Shown piece by piece: positions 21,852 to 28,298 of a DNA stretch of 38,623 bases. The stretch is from contig NZ_JADEXE010000029.1 in the NCBI RefSeq assembly GCF_015207265.1, forward strand, positions 1 through 38,623, given 5' to 3'. The stretch comes from Nodosilinea sp. LEGE 07298. Its GTDB lineage: Bacteria; Cyanobacteriota; Cyanobacteriia; Phormidesmidales; Phormidesmidaceae. The notes under the pieces were generated by a model that did no database searches, had not been told where the DNA came from, and saw only the letters and a list, made by a program, of their open reading frames with translations. The position numbers and the translations under genes were made by a program. Positions within the stretch are counted from its first letter, which is position 1; the number at the start of each line of letters is the position of its first letter.

Positions 21852-23459
21852 CTAGAACGGAATAGCATGTTCGTCTTCGTCGGCCTCCTGTTGAGCATCG
21901 TAGCCGTACTTCGATGAACTTATCGCTGCCTTGTTGAATTGCGAGACAGATGTCATGTGCTTGTCAAAGTTTATAAGTTCAACTTCCTTCTCTGCGAGAT
22001 GTTCAAACTCATCTGCAAAGTCGCCGGAGAATTTTGCTTTGGAGTAGTCTAACGACTTCCCAACAAGGTTGTGGAGCCAATTTGAATCAGATGTCGAGAG
22101 ACTTCTTCCAAGGGTAATGGGCGGTTTTTTATTTAACTTGCCTTTTCCATAAGCAGCGATGATCAGCGCACGCAGGTGTGAATTTTGCATCTTGCTCACT
22201 TGGGATATAAGGTCTTCATCAAGATGCAAATTGCATACCAAGGCCGTCCACAAAAGCCATGCTATTTCATGATGCTGATTAAACGCCAAATGTCTTTTGA
22301 TCAACATTGCTACTGTTTCTGACCAACCTGAGCGATCAAAGCTTTGTTGTATTGCGACTCTCTTAGTTAGTAGAAGGCAAACATAGTCAGTACAATGCTC
22401 ATAGTGCCACAAGACACGCTGAAGCATAGCCTCAATGCTTTCCCATAAATCCGATCTATAGCATTTTGCTGTATCAAGACGCCGTAAGATTAATTTTATC
22501 GGGCTCTGTGACTTGACTGATTTTGCAACTTCATGCGCTTTGTCAATCGCATACGAGTATTTGCCTGACCACGATTCGAGCGATATCGCCCTAAGCTCTT
22601 GAGCCCACACATCATCGAACGCCTCAAGACCGCTGATTACTTTCGTCTTAGTGTCATTAATTTGGAGTTCATATGTTTGTAGAATATCGCGCAGAACTGA
22701 CAGAACCACTGCCGCATCGACTTCGCTTCTTACTCCAATATAAAAGTCGTCAACGTGTCGGACCCCCCCAATGATTATATTGGGGTCTATGTTGTTTATC
22801 CTTTCGAGAAGTTGATTGTCAATTTCGCAGCTTATAAATTCAGCAAAAATCCTAAATGCGTCAGGACCAACCGTCACTCCTCTAGTTTGACCGCTTTGGC
22901 ACTGCTGAGTGAACCAGTCAAATGCATTGAAAGTTGCAGTGGTGGAATTATGTTTAAGATTAGCTTTGGCAACATCGCGGCCATGAGCCACCCAAGACAC
23001 CGCATGAGTGTAGATGCTTGGGAAAAACTGCGCAATATCGGCTTTCAATATGTAAGGCGAGAAACGGATCTGAGATGATATTCGATTTGTTAGCTCACTT
23101 AAAGTAGGAACAATAATAGCTCGATCTTCTGTGCCGCGACCTAGTCTGACTTTATCCAAGGATAGCTTCGACGACTTAAACTTAGTCTCAAATATTTCCC
23201 AATTACTGAAGATAAATTGGCAAGCGTTGAAATAGGGAATAGGATTTACTGTCCCATAAGCTCTCCGATGACCATCATGCTTTGTGCCGCTATAGCGAAT
23301 ATAATCCGCTGCTCGATTATGAAACTTTCGCGCTTCTATATCTTGAGTCTTTCCCTGGAAACTTGCGGCTAGATTCTCACTGTCAAAGCAAGGTGGTAAA
23401 ACTTCAGGGAAAAAGCCCTTGTTGAGAAGTAAGTTCCTAATATGAGTTTGCTCTGTCAT
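21852..23459 (-). CDS. UG/Abi-type reverse transcriptase (putative antiviral, DRT-like)
   Basis: A 535-aa stand-alone RNA-directed DNA polymerase. The palm domain is intact. Motif A is K-A-D-I-A-Q-F-F-P-S-I-Y-T-H (D141), followed by V-A-H-G-R-D-V-A-K-A-N. Motif B is Q-T-R-G-V-T-V-G-P-D-A-F-R-I-F-A-E-F-I near residue 200. Motif C is R-H-V-D-D-F-Y-I-G (D237, D238), with K-T-K-V in the following block. The F-P-S-I-Y-T-H...H-G...A-K-x-N and G-x-x-x-G-P-D signatures are those of UG/Abi (DRT) reverse transcriptases, many of which protect against phage. Residues ~285-500 are helical, as expected for the alpha-repeat C-terminal region of that class; the last ~35 are acidic. There is no maturase domain, no DGR template repeat and no retron motif. 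It is AT-rich, with no Shine-Dalgarno and no adjacent accessory gene. Reverse transcriptase identity is secure; the defence role is inferred. Confidence 0.85.
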   Translation of the reverse strand: MTEQTHIRNLLLNKGFFPEVLPPCFDSENLAASFQGKTQDIEARKFHNRAADYIRYSGTKHDGHRRAYGTVNPIPYFNACQFIFSNWEIFETKFKSSKLSLDKVRLGRGTEDRAIIVPTLSELTNRISSQIRFSPYILKADIAQFFPSIYTHAVSWVAHGRDVAKANLKHNSTTATFNAFDWFTQQCQSGQTRGVTVGPDAFRIFAEFISCEIDNQLLERINNIDPNIIIGGVRHVDDFYIGVRSEVDAAVVLSVLRDILQTYELQINDTKTKVISGLEAFDDVWAQELRAISLESWSGKYSYAIDKAHEVAKSVKSQSPIKLILRRLDTAKCYRSDLWESIEAMLQRVLWHYEHCTDYVCLLLTKRVAIQQSFDRSGWSETVAMLIKRHLAFNQHHEIAWLLWTALVCNLHLDEDLISQVSKMQNSHLRALIIAAYGKGKLNKKPPITLGRSLSTSDSNWLHNLVGKSLDYSKAKFSGDFADEFEHLAEKEVELINFDKHMTSVSQFNKAAISSSKYGYDAQQEADEDEHAIPF

Positions 23460-23483
23460 AAAGATTTTTAGTATTTATGAAAT

Positions 23484-23512
23484 TTAATATATAGGGTTTT
23501 TGTCGCTTTCAA
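23484..23512 (-). promoter_or_regulatory. Possible sigma70-type promoter of the reverse transcriptase
   Basis: On the minus strand TTGAAA (complement of 23507-23512) is followed after 17 bases by TATTAA (complement of 23484-23489), about 25 bases before the ATG at 23459. The match is modest and the region is AT-rich, so chance is possible. Confidence 0.3.
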
Positions 23513-23633
23513 TTCAGCTGTGGATTTGTCTTCACTAAATAAATCCTTTAAAGAGATTTTTGTCAGCCTAGCACATCTATCCAAATGGTTAAACGAAATT
23601 TTGTTGGCCCAATACCCCTATTAAAGAGTGATT

Positions 23634-23689
23634 AGGTAGAAAAATATCAGCCTAATTGCCCTAATGGCGCACTAGATAGAAAAATTCAG
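23634..23689. repeat. Imperfect direct repeat AGRTAGAAAAAT
   Basis: AGGTAGAAAAATATCAG at 23634-23650 and AGATAGAAAAATTCAG at 23674-23689 lie 40 bp apart in the same orientation, each preceded by similar bases. The spacing is close to four helical turns, as for paired regulator sites, and they lie 175-230 bp upstream of the reverse transcriptase start. Confidence 0.45.
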
Positions 23690-23705
23690 TATAGCCACTC
23701 CCCCC

Positions 23706-23720
23706 ATTGCAGACTGCAAT
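23706..23720. promoter_or_regulatory. 15-bp palindrome ATTGCAG-A-CTGCAAT
   Basis: Two perfect 7-bp half sites separated by one base, in the divergent spacer between the reverse transcriptase and the gene at 24017. The geometry fits a dimeric HTH regulator. No regulator gene of the local island is visible. Confidence 0.4.
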
Positions 23721-23843
23721 CCTTCAGATTCCCTCTACTAAACAGCTTCCCTCCACGGTTGACACTGAGCGTCTGTATCAGTACTGTTTTACGTTAAGCC
23801 GTTCGACCCGAGCGGTTGACCTACAGAACTCGAAAACTTTAGC

Positions 23844-23878
23844 GCTGTCGGAAGGTGTTCTCAGCACCAACCGACAGC
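23844..23878 (+). ncRNA. Strong isolated hairpin, possible small RNA part
   Basis: GCTGTCGG and CCGACAGC close an outer 8-bp stem. After a two-base internal mismatch, GGTG and CACC extend it around a 7-nt loop. It is followed 47 bp later by the terminator-like hairpin at 23925, so the two could belong to one small plus-strand transcript. The strand is a guess, because the structure forms on either. Confidence 0.3.
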
Positions 23879-23924
23879 TGACCCCGCAAATCTCAGAGGC
23901 AGATTGCGAGGCTAGGCTCATGGT

Positions 23925-23973
23925 ACCCTAGCCCCCTCAGTTTGCACGGCAAGCGCGGGTGGCTAGGGTTTTC
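23925..23973 (+). terminator. Terminator-like hairpin
   Basis: ACCCTAGCC (23925-23933) pairs with GGCTAGGGT (23961-23969). CCC/GGG extends the stem past one bulged T, and the loop contains a further TTGC/GCAA stem. It runs straight into TTTTC on the plus strand. No gene ends here, so it would terminate an unannotated RNA or form part of the leader of the gene at 24017. Confidence 0.45.
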
Positions 23974-23975
23974 GC

Positions 23976-24014
23976 GTTCTGTTTCTTCCGTAACCCATTA
24001 CAAGGAAACAGAAC
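23976..24014 (+). promoter_or_regulatory. Hairpin covering the ribosome binding site of the 24017 gene
   Basis: GTTCTGTTTC (23976-23985) and GAAACAGAAC (24005-24014) form a perfect 10-bp stem with a 19-nt loop. The right arm includes the end of the AAGGA ribosome site (24002-24006) and ends two bases before the ATG. That would restrain translation unless the stem is opened. Confidence 0.45.
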
Positions 24015-24016
24015 CG

Positions 24017-24367
24017 ATGTTTGAATATCAAGAGCCCGACGCCAACGATGATCAAGGCACCGAGTCCCTACCGCTGCCGCCATCTGGAACCATTAACAAA
24101 GGGACCCGGTCCCCAAACCCCGAGAAAGTACGCCACATGCTTTACGGCAGCTTGGCTGCCATAGACCGCACCATCAAAATCCTCCACTCCCTGGGCTACG
24201 CCGACGCCAACGACTGGTCAGAGCCCATGCCCGCGCCAGTGAGCGGTGCTAAGCCCCGGTCGTCGAGCGGAGTCGAGACGCGGTCGCCGAGCGGAGTCGA
24301 GACGCGGTCATCGAGCGGAGCCGAGACGTGGATGGCGATACTGACCAAGACCCTGCTGATTGAGTAG
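24017..24367 (+). CDS. Conserved small cyanobacterial protein with an in-frame repeat insertion
   Basis: A 116-aa protein of unknown function. The conserved core is P-E-K-V-R-H-M-L-Y-G-S-L-A-A-I-D-R-T-I-K, then I-L-H-S-L-G-Y-A-D-A-N-D-W-S, ending M-A-I-L-T-K-T-L. I recall similar short helical proteins in many cyanobacteria. Between D-W-S and M-A-I-L lies a linker containing three tandem copies of an 8-residue unit (R-S-S-S-G-V-E-T), encoded by 24-bp DNA repeats. This interrupts a region that is short in the relatives I remember. I chose the ATG at 24017, with AAGGA about 10 bases upstream. A longer frame from 23942 would run through two hairpins. The gene is divergent from the reverse transcriptase and convergent with uvrB. 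Confidence 0.65.
   Translation: MFEYQEPDANDDQGTESLPLPPSGTINKGTRSPNPEKVRHMLYGSLAAIDRTIKILHSLGYADANDWSEPMPAPVSGAKPRSSSGVETRSPSGVETRSSSGAETWMAILTKTLLIE
24257..24328. repeat. Three tandem 24-bp repeats inside a gene
   Basis: Units at 24257-24280, 24281-24304 and 24305-24328 each contain CGAGCGGAGYCGAGACG and differ at only a few bases. Being 24 bp, they keep the frame and add eight residues each. The G-A-G-C-G-G-A-G-T-C-G-A core resembles a non-coding interspersed repeat that I recall from Leptolyngbya-type genomes. Confidence 0.85.
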
Positions 24368-24377
24368 CTTCTTGCCA

Positions 24378-24439
24378 AGAAACCGGGTGCCTGCTGGTTT
24401 TCCAAAAATTAGGCTACAAGCAGCAGACACCCGGTTTCT
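24378..24439. terminator. Long inverted repeat between convergent genes
   Basis: AGAAACCGGGTG (24378-24389) pairs with CACCCGGTTTCT (24428-24439). After a single mismatch, CTGCTG pairs with CAGCAG, giving 18 paired positions around a 24-nt loop. It lies between the stop codons of the convergent genes at 24367 and 24468 and so probably ends both transcripts. No T-run follows on either side. Confidence 0.7.
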
Positions 24440-24467
24440 AATCGCCAAAACCTAAGATCTAAATTAC

Positions 24468-26471
24468 CTACGATCGCTTGCCGATTAGCTGATCGCGCAG
24501 AGATTTGATGCGATCGCGAAATTTAGCCGCCTCCTCAAAATCGAGGTTCTTGGCGGCCTCTTTCATCTGCTTTTCAAGCTGGCCAATAAATTCGGGGATG
24601 CTTTCCAGGGGCAGCTCGTCTTTGTGCTCGTAGACCTCCTCTAGCTCGTGGGCGTTGAGGCGGCGCGATACTTCGAGGAACGACAAAATCGAGTTGCTGT
24701 TGCGCCGAATGATGGAAGTCGGGGTAATGCCGTTGGCCTCGTTGTGAGCGGTTTGGATGGCGCGGCGGCGCTCGGTTTCGCTGATCGCTCGGGCCATGCT
24801 GTCGGTGAGATTGTCGCCGTAGAGAATGGCTTGACCGCTGATGTGGCGGGCGGCGCGGCCGATGGTCTGAATCAGCGATCGCTCGGCCCGCAAAAACCCT
24901 TCTTTGTCGGCATCCAAAATCGCCACCAGGGAAACCTCCGGCAAATCTAGCCCCTCCCGCAGCAGGTTGACCCCCACCAGCACGTCGTACAGCCCCTCGC
25001 GCAGGTCTTGGATGATCTCAATCCGCTCGATGGAGTGGATCTCGGAGTGCAGGTAGCGCACCCGCACGCCGTGCTCCTCAAAGTATTCGGTCAAATCTTC
25101 GGCCATGCGCTTGGTCAGGGTGGTGATCAGCACCCGCTCTTGCTTGGCGGCCCGCTCGCGCACTTCGCCCAGCAGGTCGTCGATTTGCCCCTCGGTAGGG
25201 CGCACAAAGATTTCGGGGTCGAGCACCCCGGTGGGGCGAATGATCTGCTCGACCACCTTGCCGCCGGAGATCTCCATCTCCCAGTTGCCGGGGGTGGCCG
25301 AGACAAAGATGCACTGGTTCACCTTCTCCCAAAATTCTTCGGCTTTTAGGGGGCGGTTGTCGGCGGCGCTGGGCAGGCGAAAGCCGTGGTCGATCAGCAC
25401 CATCTTGCGGCTGCGATCGCCGTTGTACATAGCGTGAATCTGCGGGATGGTAACGTGGGATTCGTCAATCACCAGCAGCCAGTCTTTAGGGAAGTAGTCG
25501 AGCAGACACTCTGGCGGTGCCCCGGCAATGCGACCAGCCAGGTGGCGGGCGTAGTTTTCTACGCCGTTGCAGTAGCCCACCTCGCGGATCATTTCCAGAT
25601 CGTAGCGGGTGCGCTGCTCTAGCCGCTGGGCCTCCAGCAGTTTGCCCTCTTTCTCTAGCTCCGCCAGCCGCTCTTGCAGCTCATCTTTAATCGCCTGACA
25701 GGCTTCGTCAATGCGATCGTCGGGGGTGACAAAGTGCTTGGCCGGGTAAATGCTGACGGCATCCATGCTTTGCAGGGTGGCTCCGGTAATCGGGTCCACG
25801 TAGCGTACGGCATCGATTTCGTCGCCAAAAAATTCGATGCGAATAATCCGGTCTTCGTAGGCAGGGCCGATCTCCAGCACGTCGCCCTTAACTCGGAACT
25901 TGCCTCGGCCCAGGTCTAAATCGTTGCGCGCATACTGAATTGAGGCTAAGTCGCGCAGCACCTGGCGCTGGTTGACCTCCATGCCGACCTTCAGCGGAAT
26001 TGAGGCTTTCAGGTATTCTGACGGGATGCCGAGGCCGTAGATGCAGCTAATCGAAGCCACCACAATCACGTCTTTGCGCTCGAACAAAGAGCGGGTTGCC
26101 GAGTGCCGCAGCATATCGATTTCGTCGTTGATCGAGGCGGTTTTGGCGATATAGGTGTCGGTGGTGGGAATGTAGGCCTCGGGCTGGTAGTAGTCGTAAT
26201 AGCTAATGAAGTACTCGACGGCGTTGTCGGGGAAGAACTCGCGCAGTTCGTTGCAGAGCTGGGCCGCCAGGGTTTTGTTGTGGGCCAGCACCAGGGTGGG
26301 CTTGCCGATGTTGTCGACAACGCGGGCGATGGTGTGGGTTTTGCCCGTGCCCGTCGCTCCCAGCAGGGTTTGGTACCTGGTGTTGTCTTGCAGAAACTGG
26401 GTTAGGCCCGCGATCGCCTTTGGCTGGTCTCCCGCAGGTTCAAAGGGAGCCTGAATGTTGAAGTCGCCCAT
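24468..26471 (-). CDS. uvrB: Excinuclease ABC subunit UvrB
   Basis: The damage-verification helicase of nucleotide excision repair, which binds UvrA and then UvrC in the cytoplasm. At 667 aa it has the standard length and all signatures. Walker A is G-A-T-G-T-G-K-T near residue 40, and the beta-hairpin is [12 protein letters not shown] near 95. The D-E-S-H box lies near 340 and the helicase motif G-R-A-A-R-H near 540. The C-terminal UVR domain ([15 protein letters not shown]), which contacts UvrC, is also present. It is convergent with the gene at 24017, with a long inverted repeat between the stops. A weak ORF lies immediately upstream on the same strand (26499-26690). Confidence 0.98.
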   Translation of the reverse strand: MGDFNIQAPFEPAGDQPKAIAGLTQFLQDNTRYQTLLGATGTGKTHTIARVVDNIGKPTLVLAHNKTLAAQLCNELREFFPDNAVEYFISYYDYYQPEAYIPTTDTYIAKTASINDEIDMLRHSATRSLFERKDVIVVASISCIYGLGIPSEYLKASIPLKVGMEVNQRQVLRDLASIQYARNDLDLGRGKFRVKGDVLEIGPAYEDRIIRIEFFGDEIDAVRYVDPITGATLQSMDAVSIYPAKHFVTPDDRIDEACQAIKDELQERLAELEKEGKLLEAQRLEQRTRYDLEMIREVGYCNGVENYARHLAGRIAGAPPECLLDYFPKDWLLVIDESHVTIPQIHAMYNGDRSRKMVLIDHGFRLPSAADNRPLKAEEFWEKVNQCIFVSATPGNWEMEISGGKVVEQIIRPTGVLDPEIFVRPTEGQIDDLLGEVRERAAKQERVLITTLTKRMAEDLTEYFEEHGVRVRYLHSEIHSIERIEIIQDLREGLYDVLVGVNLLREGLDLPEVSLVAILDADKEGFLRAERSLIQTIGRAARHISGQAILYGDNLTDSMARAISETERRRAIQTAHNEANGITPTSIIRRNSNSILSFLEVSRRLNAHELEEVYEHKDELPLESIPEFIGQLEKQMKEAAKNLDFEEAAKFRDRIKSLRDQLIGKRS

Positions 26472-26498
26472 AGGTCAGCAATCGGTACAAAGACACTA

Positions 26499-26690
26499 CT
26501 ACGCCTCCTTATAATGACTGATTTTGCTCCGGATGGTGGTTACGGCCATTACCCAATCGAGCTGTCTGGGTAGGGATTGTAGCCAGCGGGCGATCGCCCC
26601 TAGCGCCCGCATTCGTGACCCTTCCGCCTGAGCAAATCGCTCAATCCCTGCTTGCCCCCGGCCTCGGGCGATAGCGACGGTCAGTTCCAC
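26499..26690 (-). CDS. Doubtful small ORF upstream of uvrB
   Basis: A 63-codon frame ending 27 bp before the uvrB start on the same strand. The product is basic and helical (R-M-R-A-L-G-A-I-A-R-W-L-Q-S-L-P-R-Q-L-D). I do not recognise it. Its position could make it a leader gene of uvrB, but the region equally fits the promoter space between uvrB and the divergent kinase gene. Kept at low confidence because the reading is protein-like. Confidence 0.3.
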   Translation of the reverse strand: MELTVAIARGRGQAGIERFAQAEGSRMRALGAIARWLQSLPRQLDWVMAVTTIRSKISHYKEA

Positions 26691-26725
26691 TAAAATGGGC
26701 TGAGGCTCTGTAACCGAGAATTTGT

Positions 26726-27514
26726 TTGCGAACAGTGTTGCGAACCGTTTTTGCCACCCGATACGTCACTCCCCTGCGGGAGGGAGGCTCTCTCCCCGCC
26801 ATTGTGGAAGCTGACGATGACGGCATGTATGTGCTGAAGTTTCGGGGTGCCGGTCAGGGAGTCAAGTCTCTGATTGCCGAACTTGTGGCTGGAGAAATTG
26901 CGCGGGCCGTCGGCCTGCTGGTGCCCGAAATTGTCCTGATCGAAGTCGATGCCGAACTGGCCCGTACCGAACCCGACCCCGAAATTCAAGACTTGATTCG
27001 AGCCAGTGTGGGCCTCAACCTGGCCCTCGACTACCTGCCCAGCTCCATCACCTTTGACCCCGTTGCCCAACAGCCCGATGCGGCCCTAGCCTCGGCCATT
27101 GTCTGGCTCGACGCCTACGTCACCAATATCGATCGCACCGCCCGCAACACCAATATGCTGATGTGGCACCGCCGCCTCTGGCTGATTGATCACGGCGTTG
27201 CCCTCTACTTTCACCACAGCTGGAACAACTACCTAGAGCGCAGCCGCACCCCCTTCCCCGGCATCAAAGATCACGTCTTGCTGCGGTTTGCCAGTCAGCT
27301 ACCAGAGGTCGATGCCACCATGACGGCCCAGCTAACGCCAGACGTTATCACTGACATCGTCAACCTAATTCCAGAGCCCTGGCTGCTTGAGGGCTCTCCG
27401 TTTACCAATAGCCAACACCATCGCGAGGCTTATATTGAGTATCTGCTGAAGCGGCTAGAGCCACCCCACGCTTTTTTAGAGGAGGCCATTCGTGCACGAT
27501 CACCTCACCTATGA
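26726..27514 (+). CDS. HipA-like kinase
   Basis: A 262-aa protein kinase-fold enzyme of the HipA family, shorter than the HipA toxin (~440 aa). The catalytic pattern is present: K38 in Y-V-L-K-F-R-G and E52 in the following helix. D136 and N141 in N-I-D-R-T-A-R-N-T-N-M have the same five-residue spacing as HipA Asp309/Asn314. The metal-binding D155 lies in L-I-D-H-G. It should therefore be active, with an unknown target. The N-terminus T-R-Y-V-T-P-L-R-E-G-G-S-L-P-A-I-V-E-A-D is typical of this stand-alone branch. The start is uncertain: TTG 26726, GTG 26735 and TTG 26738 are all possible. It overlaps the downstream DUF3037 gene by 23 bp, so the two are translationally coupled. No HipB-like repressor is adjacent. 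Confidence 0.85.
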   Translation: MRTVLRTVFATRYVTPLREGGSLPAIVEADDDGMYVLKFRGAGQGVKSLIAELVAGEIARAVGLLVPEIVLIEVDAELARTEPDPEIQDLIRASVGLNLALDYLPSSITFDPVAQQPDAALASAIVWLDAYVTNIDRTARNTNMLMWHRRLWLIDHGVALYFHHSWNNYLERSRTPFPGIKDHVLLRFASQLPEVDATMTAQLTPDVITDIVNLIPEPWLLEGSPFTNSQHHREAYIEYLLKRLEPPHAFLEEAIRARSPHL

Positions 27515-27902
27515 TTACGCCATCATTCGGGTGGTGCCTAAGGTCGAGCGAGAAGAGTTTGTCAACGTTGGTGCGATCGTTTCATGCGCGAAGCGCAAAT
27601 TTCTCGAAGCCAAAATTGAACTGAATCCTCAACGGCTGCTCGCCCTTGACCCCACCCTAGATTTAGAGACGGTCCAGGGCTATTTAGACGCCATTCCGAT
27701 CATTTGCGCCGGAGAAACCCAGGCTGGCCCCATTGGTCAACTGCCCCAGCGAGAACGGTTTGGCTGGCTGGTGGCCCCCCGCAGCACGATCATTCAAACC
27801 TCACGGGTGCATACCGGCCTGTGTAGAGATCTATCGGCTGTGATCGAACACCTGCTGGCGACTATGGTGCGTCCGCTCCCGTGCCCCCTGGGGAAACGCT
27901 AA
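27492..27902 (+). CDS. DUF3037 family protein
   Basis: A 136-aa DUF3037 protein, partner of the HipA-like kinase. It starts with GTG at 27492 inside the kinase gene, behind a strong GAGGAGG ribosome site. The family core is visible: Y-D-Y-A-I-I-R-V-V-P-K-V-E-R-E-E-F-V-N-V-G-A-I-V-S, then A-K-I-E-L-N-P-Q-R-L-L-A-L-D-P, and R-F-G-W-L-V-A-P-R-S-T-I-I-Q-T-S near the C-terminus. No enzyme function is known for the family. The fixed pairing with a HipA-like kinase suggests substrate, inhibitor or adaptor. A hairpin (ATCGCT/AGCGAT, 27938-27954) follows the stop. Confidence 0.85.
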   Translation: MHDHLTYDYAIIRVVPKVEREEFVNVGAIVSCAKRKFLEAKIELNPQRLLALDPTLDLETVQGYLDAIPIICAGETQAGPIGQLPQRERFGWLVAPRSTIIQTSRVHTGLCRDLSAVIEHLLATMVRPLPCPLGKR

Positions 27903-28298
27903 GCTTGCTGATCCTTTACAGGCTTAGGCGACCTAGAATCGCTGTTGTAGCGATCGCCCCCTGGGTTAGGACATGGACAGCAGCGGGATACATGGAGTGG
28001 CAGCTGTGAGTTAGCCGGTGTCTCAGTCTGGGCTAAGATAGCTCGACCCTGTTTTAAACTAGCTGGCCAACGATATGACCTAAGCCCCAAACTCAGCACT
28101 GGCGTCTGGCGGTATTACCCGGATGATATATCGGCACTAGGGCATAGAAAGCTCGATTGAATACCAACTAGGATGATTAGCGGACTAGTAATGGAGCAAG
28201 TCGGTACAGATCTTCTGGTGGTGAGGCCGTGGCAATCTTCTTCTACACCGTACAAAACAATTCGCAGTGCACCCGTGAGCCATAGTGAGATATGAACG
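27903..28298. other. Intergenic region before the sensor-kinase operon
   Basis: About 395 bp with no convincing gene. It begins with a 6-bp-stem hairpin at 27938-27954 that may end the kinase/DUF3037 transcript, and should contain the promoter of the histidine kinase operon. No clear operator or RNA gene was seen. Confidence 0.5.

Larger units (their letters stand above)
23460..24016. other. Structured intergenic region upstream of the reverse transcriptase
   Basis: About 550 bp between the divergent reverse transcriptase and the small gene at 24017. The 23460-23700 part is AT-rich like the reverse transcriptase, while 23700-24016 has host-like composition, so the island boundary may lie near 23700. 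It holds imperfect direct repeats (23634-23689), a 15-bp palindrome (23706-23720) and three hairpins (23844-23878, 23925-23969, 23976-24014). A TTG-initiated 74-codon frame at 23707-23931 does not look protein-like. A partner non-coding RNA could lie here. Confidence 0.5.

Noticed and set aside
21852-23459. Group II intron, retron or diversity-generating retroelement
   Set aside because: There is no maturase/HNH domain or intron RNA ends, no retron-type motif or msr-msd-like pair recognised, and no template/variable repeat pair nearby.
23707-23931. 74-codon TTG-initiated frame upstream of the 24017 gene
   Set aside because: No ribosome site, no protein-like pattern, and it runs through a strong hairpin and a palindrome.
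12602-27973. GTTAGGACAT found both at 12602 and near 27964
   Set aside because: A single 10-base match without inverted partner or shared flanks at the second site; probably chance.
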